From positions 1 to 34,606 of the forward strand of contig JACPJE010000193.1 in assembly GCA_016187725.1 (NCBI GenBank): DNA of 34,606 nt. The letters run 5' to 3'. Shown in pieces: positions 23,125 through 30,207 of the stretch. This DNA is from Candidatus Latescibacterota bacterium. Lineage in GTDB: Bacteria; Latescibacterota; UBA2968; UBA8231. The stretch's first letter is position 1; each line of letters starts with the position of its first letter. The translations under genes were made by a program, and so were the position numbers. Under the pieces are notes generated by a model that saw only the letters and a list, made by a program, of their open reading frames with translations, was not told the DNA's origin and searched no databases.

Positions 23125-24267
23125 TTGTTCCACTACCTTCATAGTCAGCAGCACCCGCTTCTTGTCCTTCTTGCACAACCACCGGGTCTTGAGCAAAGGC
23201 AAGGATGCCCGGCAGTTCTTGCACTGCACCGTGCGCGCCCACAGGTACGCCACCGTGGGTTTGGCTACCCAGCGCGGGTTGCGCAGATCCGCCAGGTACT
23301 CCTTGCCGAACTCGGCATTCAGCGCCTCGGTGTCGGGCGTGCCATTCTCCCTCAAGGGCACGAGGCGCATGGGCTGCGGCTCAAAGGGCTTGGGGACTCG
23401 CTTGTCCACCGGCTCAAGGTCCGCATAGACCGGATAAAACCCCGCCAACTCCCGTCGGGCCCGGTCCAGCACCCACTGCCCCCAGGCCCGCACCTGCCAG
23501 GCCAGGTCCGCCTTGGGCGCGTGCCCAGTGTCGGGCCGGTCGAACATATTGGGCGCCTGAGCTTCCTTTTCGAGTTGCTTCTTGGTCTTCTTCGTCCGTC
23601 CCACCAGCTGTGGGTGCGCCTTGTAGAAAGCCTCCATAAACTGGTCGTTTTCGAGGATAAAGCCCGGCAGGGGCCAGCTCTTGCCAGCCAGCTTCTGGGG
23701 GTATTCGAGCGTACACTTGAGGATGAACCACGCCACTGGATTGATATCCACCGCGGTGGTCTCGCAACCCAGGCGCATGGCCTCCAGCGGAATCGCCCCA
23801 CCCCCGGCAAAGGGATCGAGCACCCTGGGCGCCCACCCCCCGTACGCCTTGCGAATCTCCTGCCGGAACCACTCCAACTCCTTGGCATTCTCGGTCTCCC
23901 GGCCCCAGTGCAAAATCCCCCCCTCGGTGCTCTCCTTGTCCCTCTCTACCACCTGCCCATTGGGCATCTTCTTCTTTTCAGGTTTCTTCACCACCTTGCC
24001 GCCGATCTTCTCGCACAATTCCTGCCGGCGGCGGATGATCTCCTGCTGCCAGTTCTCGTCGGACATGCCCTCGGGCTTGGGCTGGGCGCTGGGGTCGGGC
24101 AGGAGCGTGGCGATCAGCGCTGCGCGGCAGGCCGCCAGGGGCCGGCGCGCCGGCCAGATGTGGAGGGTCGAGATATGCCCGTGCCGCACGTTCTTCTCGT
24201 GGACCGAGTCCAGCGAGGTCTGCTTCAGCGGAAAGGCGTGTTCGATGAGACGAGGAGTGTCGGTCAT
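22798..24267 (-). CDS. DUF1156 DNA methyltransferase, N-terminal fragment (SAM-binding)
   Basis: The protein has 489 aa. The ATG at 24267 is 3 nt after the ParA-like stop. Genuine DUF1156 sequence runs to about residue 380: LKQTSLDSVHEKNVRHGHIS, LHIWPARRPLAACRAALIAT and the SAM-binding motif I VLDPFAGGGAIPLEAMRLGC with TAVDINPVAW. It then has the first half of a zinc ribbon (VQCKNCRASLPLLKTRWLCK). After LLTMKV the frame enters REP repeats and the minisatellite (octapeptides PTPPKGKE, then SPLSQKAR after a 2-nt slip) and stops at 22800-22798. The catalytic DPPY is in the fragment 20077-21927. The whole gene (24267 to 20077) is best seen as a methylase interrupted by the RAYT element. Confidence 0.85.
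   Translation of the reverse strand: MTDTPRLIEHAFPLKQTSLDSVHEKNVRHGHISTLHIWPARRPLAACRAALIATLLPDPSAQPKPEGMSDENWQQEIIRRRQELCEKIGGKVVKKPEKKKMPNGQVVERDKESTEGGILHWGRETENAKELEWFRQEIRKAYGGWAPRVLDPFAGGGAIPLEAMRLGCETTAVDINPVAWFILKCTLEYPQKLAGKSWPLPGFILENDQFMEAFYKAHPQLVGRTKKTKKQLEKEAQAPNMFDRPDTGHAPKADLAWQVRAWGQWVLDRARRELAGFYPVYADLEPVDKRVPKPFEPQPMRLVPLRENGTPDTEALNAEFGKEYLADLRNPRWVAKPTVAYLWARTVQCKNCRASLPLLKTRWLCKKDKKRVLLTMKVVEQVGQAVGQAVGQASLPGHDREGQAQRPVPPEEDKEFTPPKGKEPTPPKGKESPLSQKAMSPLPQKARSPLPQKAKSPLSQKARSPLSQKARSPLSQKARSPLSQKARTF
22807..23024. repeat. 24-bp minisatellite, nine units, one of 26 bp
   Basis: Units close to CCTTGCCTTTTGGGAGAGTG plus GGCT begin at 22807, 22831, 22855, 22879, 22903, 22927, 22951, 22975 and 23001. 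Eight are 24 bp; the unit at 22975-23000 is 26 bp (extra CT). Being a multiple of three, the repeat keeps frames open: on the minus strand it encodes SPLSQKAR or PTPPKGKE octapeptides. There are no unique spacers, so it is not a CRISPR array. Confidence 0.92.
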
Positions 24268-24270
24268 GGT

Positions 24271-25263
24271 TCACTCAAGTTTAAGGCCGGTACGGCCAGC
24301 GATAATCTTGGCGAGTCTCAAGAAGTCCTTGTACAAATCCTGAACCGCATGGATATGCGCCCCCATTGCCCCATCCGCGGGCTTCAAAAAAAACATCGGC
24401 TTCCTGGCCTCCTGAGCCAGTGGCATGAGGCTCCGATAGTCTCTCAGTTTGGCAATGCAGTCGTTGTCGTTATCGATATTGATATCGGGCGCTGGTGGTC
24501 GATCGAGGACGGCTCTGTTATAGGTCTCAGGAATGCGGGCCATCCATTTTTCGTAGGCCTTGACGGGACGATCTAGGCGGATGGAATGCCGCAACACCAT
24601 GTACCCAACAGGCACAATCTTTCCTGGTGGAAGTATTAAATCCGAAGCGGGATTGCGGGGCACACGCTCCTGCCAATCGGCTCGCCAGGTTTTCAGCGCT
24701 GGTCCCAGGTTCTCCAACCCTTGCAGCGAAAACAGATCTGGACTGAGCGGAATCACGACAAAATCCGATGCGATCAATGCCGCGCGGTTGGTGGCACCCA
24801 GGTTTGGGCCGAGGTCGATAAGTACGACATCTGCCCAGTTTGTGGCTGCTTTTTGCAGGACGCGCCAAAAGGCCGACATCACCCGGAAGGCCCGTTCGTC
24901 TGAGGCAAGGCACTTTGGCCAGCATTCGGCCAGGTGGTCCTCGAAGGAGGAAAGCGCAAGGTCTCCTGCTATGAGGCGCAGGTTGTCATTGATCTCTTCC
25001 AGCGAGGGGTCTGCGATGTCACCCGTTCCGCGTTTCAGCGGCTGAACAGCACCATAGATCGTCCGTACCCGCTGGTTTCCCCTGAGAACCTCTTCTAATC
25101 TCTCCTCGTCGATGAAAGCCGCGGTGAGATTGCATTGAGGGTCCAGGTCCGCGGCCAGAACCCGCAATCCGTGATCGGCAAACATATATGAGAGGTGATA
25201 GATCATTGAGGTCTTGCCAACACCGCCCTTGTTGTTGAAGAAAGTGATGACCGGAACGCTCAT
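24271..25263 (-). CDS. ParA/MinD-like P-loop ATPase of the island
   Basis: The protein has 330 aa. The ATG at 25263 overlaps the stop of the GHKL-ATPase fragment (4 nt, ATGA). The deviant Walker A is FFNNKGGVGKTSMIYHLSYM (about 9-28) with signature Lys in KGGVGKTS. Walker A' is LAADLDPQCNLTAAF, and the switch region is VVLIDLGPNLGATNRAALIA followed by FVVIPLSPDLFSLQGLENL. These belong to ParA-type ATPases that dimerise on ATP and often position DNA or protein cargo. No ParB gene or obvious parS array is seen, and its place between a DNA-binding ATPase gene and a methylase gene argues for a role in the defence operon rather than in partition. It could instead be a leftover partition gene from a plasmid-like ancestor. 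Confidence 0.87.
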   Translation of the reverse strand: MSVPVITFFNNKGGVGKTSMIYHLSYMFADHGLRVLAADLDPQCNLTAAFIDEERLEEVLRGNQRVRTIYGAVQPLKRGTGDIADPSLEEINDNLRLIAGDLALSSFEDHLAECWPKCLASDERAFRVMSAFWRVLQKAATNWADVVLIDLGPNLGATNRAALIASDFVVIPLSPDLFSLQGLENLGPALKTWRADWQERVPRNPASDLILPPGKIVPVGYMVLRHSIRLDRPVKAYEKWMARIPETYNRAVLDRPPAPDINIDNDNDCIAKLRDYRSLMPLAQEARKPMFFLKPADGAMGAHIHAVQDLYKDFLRLAKIIAGRTGLKLE

Positions 25264-25676
25264 GGTACCCTCCTGATGATCACAGTCACGAAGGTGTCCT
25301 CTATCTCAAATTCGATGGGTGGATTGCCATTTTCCAGCGCCGCCTTGCGGGCCAGGGCGATCCCCATGCCGAATTGCTGGACATACCCCAATTCCTTCAT
25401 GACCGCCGCAAGATGGGTATTGCGGTAGTCGTAGGCACCTGATCTACCAAAATTCTGTCGCGTCACTTGTCCAAACGGACCACCTGGGTTCTGGATTTCC
25501 ACGCGATCCGCAAACCAGTACAGGCGGACTGGGGCATGGGTGTTCTCGTATGACCGGTGGAGGACAGCATTTCGAGCGAGTTGCTGTAGTGCTACCAAGG
25601 GGTAGTCGGGCCTGCGGATTTCCGTGGGAGCAGAGGTTACGTCGACGCTCTCTTGGATACTCACTACCGGACACAT
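25260..25676 (-). CDS. GHKL-type ATPase domain, C-terminal fragment of a split AlbA_2 protein
   Basis: The protein has 138 aa. TSAPTEIRRPDYPLVALQQL and ARNAVLHRSYENTHAPVRLY (N-box) are followed by FADRVEIQNPGGPFGQVTRQ (G1-like box), then AVMKELGYVQQFGMGIALAR. This is the C-terminal ATP-binding half of AlbA_2 (Schlafen-like) transcriptional-regulator-type proteins of roughly 450-500 aa. The N-terminal half is at 25713-26291. The ATG at 25676 lies in non-homologous scar sequence (MCPVV), so this start is fortuitous. About a third of the intact protein seems deleted between the halves. Confidence 0.75.
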   Translation of the reverse strand: MCPVVSIQESVDVTSAPTEIRRPDYPLVALQQLARNAVLHRSYENTHAPVRLYWFADRVEIQNPGGPFGQVTRQNFGRSGAYDYRNTHLAAVMKELGYVQQFGMGIALARKAALENGNPPIEFEIEDTFVTVIIRRVP

Positions 25677-25712
25677 TTTAGGTGAAGCTGGCGGGGTGTC
25701 GCTGGAAATGCG
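25677..25712. other. Deletion scar between the two halves of the AlbA_2/GHKL gene
   Basis: The short gap and its edges match neither half. On the minus strand it reads in part TTCACCTAAAATGTGTCCGG, ending near GTAGTGAGT. The sequence has the flavour of an insertion-sequence end, but I cannot assign a family and see no inverted partner within the window. Confidence 0.35.
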
Positions 25713-26291
25713 CTATCTTCTTGTTAGGCCAACAAAAGGATTCTGCTCTAGCACGTCCTGAGCTACTGCAGCAGGAAGGTAGATCCTGCGGAAGGTCATC
25801 TCGTCGAGAGCTTGCACGCCAACACTAGTGTTGGGACGAATGTCAAATGGGAGATCCTTGAATCGCCTCTTTTCATTGAGCCGTCTCTCCTCTTCGATGG
25901 TGGCAGTTGCCCGCCTAGGTCCCACGCGAATCCACACGCGACCATGATAGCGGACTGGTGGAGCGTCTGATGGGGATACCGTGATCACCGCCATCTCCGC
26001 GCCTTTCAGCGTCCTCTTCTGGACATTCATAACGGGGAAAGGCAGGATGTTTCCGTCTGAACGCATATGGGCCAGGGTCAAGAGTAATTGGTCGGTTATC
26101 TCTAGCCCTGCCGGCTGTCCATCGCTTGTTGCCCCTATGAAGAGAACCCCGGGCAAACGGTGGTCTGGCATATCGTTGGCAAAGGCACAGATGGCCTCCC
26201 GTATTTTGCTGGGGTCCGATATAGACTCTTTTCTCTCGGCCCTGTCTGATTCTAAATCAGTCAGGAGTTGCTCAAGTTCGTTGTCGTCCAT
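25713..26291 (-). CDS. AlbA_2 (Schlafen-like) DNA-binding domain, N-terminal fragment
   Basis: The protein has 192 aa. The ATG at 26291 lies 23 nt after the SNF2 stop. ESDRAERKESISDPSKIREA, ICAFANDMPDHRLPGVLFIG, GLEITDQLLLTLAHMRSDGN and YHGRVWIRVGPRRATATIEE form the usual AlbA_2 order of strands, ending in EEERRLNEKRR. It continues into FRRIYLPAAVAQDVLEQN and then breaks off in FVGLTRR. In intact homologues a middle domain and a GHKL ATPase follow; the latter is found at 25260-25676 in another frame. The fold binds nucleic acid. Alone it might still bind DNA; the original protein was probably an operon-associated regulator or sensor. Confidence 0.75.
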   Translation of the reverse strand: MDDNELEQLLTDLESDRAERKESISDPSKIREAICAFANDMPDHRLPGVLFIGATSDGQPAGLEITDQLLLTLAHMRSDGNILPFPVMNVQKRTLKGAEMAVITVSPSDAPPVRYHGRVWIRVGPRRATATIEEERRLNEKRRFKDLPFDIRPNTSVGVQALDEMTFRRIYLPAAVAQDVLEQNPFVGLTRR

Positions 26292-26314
26292 AACCCTCCC
26301 TCAACCTCGGCTAT

Positions 26315-29300
26315 TCAAGCTATTCCAGCCTCTACTACTTCTCGCACCCCAATTAGCACACTTCCCTTTGCCTTGGCCAGCAGACAGTCAAAAGGGTCCT
26401 GCACCCGGACCAGCCTCGGCGTGGACGTGGCGCACGCATAGACCACGTAGAGCCAGTATCCCTGACGCATATTGCAGGCCTTCGCCCACTCATTCGCCGA
26501 TACCTCCACCGCCCCCACCTCCGTCCGGCCCTTTACCTCGATGGCCCGCTTTTCGCCCCCAGGGTAGATCGACCACAGGTCAAAACCTGGATTATCCTGC
26601 AGCCCTGCAACCCGGGCCAAGGCCGGTGTATGGACATCGAGCACTTTGCCGCCTGCAGCCTCCTCAAATACCTGCGCAACCTGCATCGCCACCTGTTCGA
26701 CCTTAGCCTCATGCTGTTTGAGTTCCACAGGATCCGAAGAGGGCACGACTAGAGCGTGTCCCCGGAACTCTACGCCCCCCGGAGCGATTAGCTCTGGTTC
26801 CCGCCGCAACACCGCCAGCGCTTGTTCGCGTTGGCCGGCCAGTTGCCCTTGCTGGCGCTTGACCTGTTCCAGCGCCTCCACCGCACGGTGGTTCCCCTTG
26901 CGCGCCTTTTCGGCGTGTTTGGCGCGGGCTGCCGCCAAATCCGCTTCCTGGTAGTTGAATCCGCGTTCGATAAACACCTCTCGTTCGGGGATGCTCTTCA
27001 GGAGCCGCTCCTTGTATTCCAAGGCCAGGTTGCGGGCCACCCTTTCGGCGAGGTATGCCCGCGCTGTTTCCTTCTCCTCGGCGGCGCCCAGCGCCAGCCC
27101 TTGCGCACTCGGAGGCAGGCCGTGCCCGCCCTTGAGCAGGAGGAGATGCTCAATCGGGCAGAGGACCAACTCCGCGCCTTCGTACTGTTTGACCCCGACC
27201 AACTGACAGGCCAACAACTCCTCCCTTGCCAATCCTGGAAGCTGGGCATCGGCCTTGCGCACGACCGAAATGAGCGCCAGATGGAAGAGATAGGGTTTTT
27301 CCGCCGTTGGGTCTACAAAAACCGCTCCGCGCTGGCCTTCCCTTGCCAACCGCTCACCCACCAGACTGCGGAAACACTCAAAAACCGCTTCCCCCGGATG
27401 GAGCCAGATGGCGGCATGGCGATCTGCAGGCCGGGCTAGGGAAAAACGCTCCCGCACGGCCTGCGGGTACGATTCCAGAACGCTGAGCAGCGGGTCGAAT
27501 GCGCCTTTGCTCCCTGGCCGGAAGGTGAAGGTCCCCTCCATATCCCCCTCGATCTTGAGATCGACCAGGGGTGCTGCCTGCTGGATATACTGCCGCACGT
27601 AGCCAGGCATCAACCGGAAGTAGACCTCGCGCTCCAGGTCTGCCCGCAAGCGGGGAAGCTCTTTGGCGATATCGCCGCCGCCGCCAAACAACGACTGCTC
27701 CTGCGCCGCCAATGCCTGGACCTGTTCCACCGTCAACCGGCCATCCAACTCGCGGGCGACCTCCTCAGATCCCAAGGTTACTGCCAACTCCATATATCTC
27801 TTGATGGACACCCCTAGAAAGAGCCGGCCGATACAGTCGAAGACCTTGTCGGAATGGAGCTCCTGGCGGACCTTTTCGAGCTTGGCGAGCAAGACCTGGA
27901 GCACCTTGCCTTCGCGGGTCCCCGGGGCGACCAGATTGAGGATGACCACTGGATCGTGTTCCTGCCCATAGCGGTGGATGCGGCCCATGCGCTGTTCCAA
28001 CCGGGCCGGGTTCCACGGCACATCGTAGTTGATCATGATCCAGCAGAATTGGAGGTTAATGCCCTCTCCCGCTGCATCGGTGCAGATGAGGAAGCGCGCC
28101 CCCCCCTCGGCCACGGGTTGGCGGAACCGCTCGACCTCCTCCTCGCGCTGGGTGTAGTGCATCCCGCCATGGATCTGAGCCACCTGCCCAGTATACCCCA
28201 TGCCGGCCAGGCGCTTGACGAGGAATTCGAGGGTGTCCCGGTGTTCGGTGAAAACGATGAACTTCTCTCCAGCAAAGTCCGAGGCTCTCAGGATCTCACA
28301 TAACCTGTCGAACTTGGATTCCTGTCCGAGGTCGCAGATCTTCCTCGCCAGGCTGAGGAGACCTTGCACCTCTGCTTTCTCTGCCAAGAGATCTGCAAGC
28401 GACACTGCCACGACCCCCTGCAGCAGTTTCTCCTCCGCCACCTCGCTCTGCTCCCGGCCGTCTTCGGGCGTTTCATCGTCTGCTGTCTGGTGATCGAGGA
28501 CATCGTCGTCCTCATGGATGCGCTGTTGCAGCAGGACCAGTTGTTCGGCGGTCATCTGGCCGCCCTGCAGCTCCTCGATGAGCCGGTCCAGCTTCTCAAT
28601 CCGGCGCTCGAACGACCGCAGCAGTGCATAGGTTGAACTCGCCAGCCGGCGTTGGAACACGCCCATGGCCAGCCGGGCAGCTCCCCGGTTGAGCAGCTTG
28701 GCTCTGTTGTACACCGCCCGCAGATACTCGGTGGTCTCGTCGTACAGGGTCTGTTCGCTGACCTCACCCTGGCTCAGATCGTACCCAAGGGTATCCGAAT
28801 TCCTCCGCGGGTAAAGTGGCCGACCATCCAGGTGGACCATCTCCTCTTTGGTCCTGCGGAGGAAGTGGAGTTGCCGCTGCTCCGCTGGAAAATCGGCAAA
28901 GGCTTCTGGAGTGGTGAGGATCTCTGGTTCTAGGAGGCGCCATAACGCGTAGTAGGGGTAGTCTTTCCCCATATGGGGGGTAGCTGTGAGCAGCAGGAAA
29001 TGATGGGCACTCCACTCCAACCGCCAGCGGTCGTCGTTGACCTCGACCCCAGCCAGGGTTTCGGCCAGGCAGTACCGATCCCTCTTTCGGACCCGGAGGT
29101 CCGTGCCGCGATCGGCAGACAGCTTGTGCGCCTCGTCAAAAATGATCAAGTCATAAGGGATGACTGCTTGCTCCTGGAGACGGGCGAACACCCGATTACT
29201 CGCCAGCATGTCCATACTGATGATGAGGTGATCGCTGTTTTCGCCGGCAAAGGGGTTCTCGTGCCGCGCATCTGCTCCGCTGACGATGCGGAACTGGAGA

Positions 29301-29893
29301 CTGAACAACGTGCCCAACTCGCGCCGCCAGTTCCCCACCAACCCGGCTGGCGTCACGATGAGAATACGCCGCAGCAGGCGCCGCGAGAGCATCTCGCGGA
29401 TATAGAGGCCAGACATGATGGTCTTGCCGGCCCCCGCATCATCGGCTAACAAGAAACGCAGGCGCGGCTGCTTGAGCAGGTGGTCGTATACTGCGATGCG
29501 CTGGTGCGGCAAGGGATGGATGCTGGAGATTTCCGTGGCAAAAGCCGGGTTCATCAGGTAGCCGAAGGAGAGCCTCTCCCCTTCGGCTAATACCTTCACG
29601 ATCTCTGGCCGCGCCGCAAAATCGAGTAACGCAATTGGCTTCTCCTCTTCCTCAGAATGGTGAGTTTTCCTCTCGACCAACCCCTTTTCTAACTGGCGGA
29701 GCTGATTCCATGAACGCTGCCAAGGCTTGGCCTGACCGTTTTCCCAGCGGTTCACTGTAGCAAAGGACACATCGAGGCGGGCTGCCAATGCCTGCTGGGT
29801 CAAGCCCAACAGGCTGCGCAATTTCTTGACTCGCTCGGGATAATCATCGAGAGGCTTCTCGGTAGTGATCAGGCTATTTGTCAGCTTTGGCAT
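26315..29893 (-). CDS. XRE-HTH / SNF2-family helicase / DUF3883 defence protein
   Basis: The protein has 1192 aa, intact, ATG at 29893. Residues about 18-70 are a Cro/C1-type helix-turn-helix (RVKKLRSLLGLTQQALAARL, VSFATVNRWENGQAKPW). The SNF2 motor follows: Walker A LLADDAGAGKTIMSGLYI (151-158 core), LIVTPAGLVGNWRRELG, DEAH at 253-256, LLLTATPHMGKD, then FIVFTEHRDTLEFLVKRL, LICTDAAGEGINLQFC and LEQRMGRIHRYGQEHDP (motif VI). The C-terminal part (about 1085-1170), PGFDLWSIYPGGEKRAIEVK followed by GRTEVGAVEVS, is a DUF3883/Mrr-like nuclease-fold domain. It probably translocates on foreign DNA for the methylase/DUF499 system. The HTH may repress its own promoter, since possible operators lie just upstream. 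Confidence 0.9.
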   Translation of the reverse strand: MPKLTNSLITTEKPLDDYPERVKKLRSLLGLTQQALAARLDVSFATVNRWENGQAKPWQRSWNQLRQLEKGLVERKTHHSEEEEKPIALLDFAARPEIVKVLAEGERLSFGYLMNPAFATEISSIHPLPHQRIAVYDHLLKQPRLRFLLADDAGAGKTIMSGLYIREMLSRRLLRRILIVTPAGLVGNWRRELGTLFSLQFRIVSGADARHENPFAGENSDHLIISMDMLASNRVFARLQEQAVIPYDLIIFDEAHKLSADRGTDLRVRKRDRYCLAETLAGVEVNDDRWRLEWSAHHFLLLTATPHMGKDYPYYALWRLLEPEILTTPEAFADFPAEQRQLHFLRRTKEEMVHLDGRPLYPRRNSDTLGYDLSQGEVSEQTLYDETTEYLRAVYNRAKLLNRGAARLAMGVFQRRLASSTYALLRSFERRIEKLDRLIEELQGGQMTAEQLVLLQQRIHEDDDVLDHQTADDETPEDGREQSEVAEEKLLQGVVAVSLADLLAEKAEVQGLLSLARKICDLGQESKFDRLCEILRASDFAGEKFIVFTEHRDTLEFLVKRLAGMGYTGQVAQIHGGMHYTQREEEVERFRQPVAEGGARFLICTDAAGEGINLQFCWIMINYDVPWNPARLEQRMGRIHRYGQEHDPVVILNLVAPGTREGKVLQVLLAKLEKVRQELHSDKVFDCIGRLFLGVSIKRYMELAVTLGSEEVARELDGRLTVEQVQALAAQEQSLFGGGGDIAKELPRLRADLEREVYFRLMPGYVRQYIQQAAPLVDLKIEGDMEGTFTFRPGSKGAFDPLLSVLESYPQAVRERFSLARPADRHAAIWLHPGEAVFECFRSLVGERLAREGQRGAVFVDPTAEKPYLFHLALISVVRKADAQLPGLAREELLACQLVGVKQYEGAELVLCPIEHLLLLKGGHGLPPSAQGLALGAAEEKETARAYLAERVARNLALEYKERLLKSIPEREVFIERGFNYQEADLAAARAKHAEKARKGNHRAVEALEQVKRQQGQLAGQREQALAVLRREPELIAPGGVEFRGHALVVPSSDPVELKQHEAKVEQVAMQVAQVFEEAAGGKVLDVHTPALARVAGLQDNPGFDLWSIYPGGEKRAIEVKGRTEVGAVEVSANEWAKACNMRQGYWLYVVYACATSTPRLVRVQDPFDCLLAKAKGSVLIGVREVVEAGIA

Positions 29894-29896
29894 CAG

Positions 29897-29933
29897 AGCT
29901 ATAACCTCAAGGTAGCTATAAGTTGATATATCA
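29897..29933. promoter_or_regulatory. Candidate operator repeats in the island leader
   Basis: AGCTATAA is directly repeated at 29897-29904 and 29914-29921 (17-bp period). TGATATATCA at 29924-29933 is a perfect dyad just downstream of the -10 box. They lie between promoter and start codon of a gene whose product begins with an XRE helix-turn-helix, so autoregulation is plausible. Inference from position and symmetry only. Confidence 0.4.
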
Positions 29934-29941
29934 TTTGTTAT

Positions 29942-29971
29942 ATCATATATAAATTATCCACGCGATGTCAA
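29942..29971 (-). promoter_or_regulatory. Strong promoter of the island operon
   Basis: On the minus strand: TTGACA (29971-29966), an 18-bp spacer, TATGAT (29947-29942). All six -35 bases and five of six -10 bases match the sigma-70 consensus. The region is AT-rich, unlike its flanks. The -35 box starts 11 bp from the right border repeat. The SNF2 gene begins about 50 nt downstream. Confidence 0.7.
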
Positions 29972-29982
29972 GTCATTCATAA

Positions 29983-30072
29983 CCTGCTGGGCGACATGCT
30001 GGCCAGCCTGCACCAGCGCCAGAGCCGGACGGTGCGCCTGAGCCGGCGGGTGGGCGATCCGCCGGCCTGAAC
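29983..30072 (+). repeat. Right 90-bp direct repeat (orphan glycosyltransferase 3' end)
   Basis: Identical to 13274-13363. It holds the last 29 codons and TGA of the upstream GtrB-like gene without the rest of that gene, followed directly by the flgB leader. This is what a site-specific insertion or duplication at the gene's 3' end would leave behind. Confidence 0.9.
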
Positions 30073-30082
30073 CAGGGCCTGG
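30072..30082. other. Short dyad at the former end of the polysaccharide operon
   Basis: CCAGGGCCTGG is a perfect but short dyad immediately after the right repeat, followed by T-rich pyrimidine tracts. Before island insertion it would have stood right after the glycosyltransferase stop and may have served as a weak terminator. The rest of 30083-30207 shows no gene. Confidence 0.25.
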
Positions 30083-30207
30083 CAATACTTTCCTCTCCCC
30101 CTTTTCTTTTATTCCTCTTTTCGCCCTTTCCCCAGCGCTGATCCCCCCCTCGTCTGGCAAGTACAACTCCCTCTTCCACATCGACTTAAAACCAAAAATC
30201 CAGGACA

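Larger units (their letters stand above)
13364..29982. mobile_element. 16.6-kb accessory (defence-type) island between 90-bp direct repeats
   Basis: All genes in the interval are on the minus strand. They are tightly packed and belong to families common in defence islands (SNF2, DUF1156, DUF499, YhcG, RecQ, DprA). Both flanks are plus-strand housekeeping-type operons with a more GC-rich look. Perfect 90-bp repeats mark the borders, and a single strong promoter lies at the right end. Excision by recombination between the repeats would rejoin the intact glycosyltransferase gene to the flgB leader. No integrase, relaxase or resolvase gene is visible, so it may be mobilised in trans, have lost its recombinase, or have arrived by homologous recombination. 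Several genes are decayed. Confidence 0.75.

Noticed and set aside
22711..24576. A 621-codon plus-strand open frame across the methylase N-part
   Set aside because: It is antisense to clear DUF1156 and ParA-like sequence and includes the minisatellite; its product is rich in shadow-type Leu/Pro/Gly and matches no family I recognise.
13371..29893. BREX or DISARM system
   Set aside because: No PglZ-like or Lon-like gene (BREX) and no DrmA/DrmB/DrmC-like genes (DISARM) are seen; the SNF2 and methylase families alone do not justify either name.
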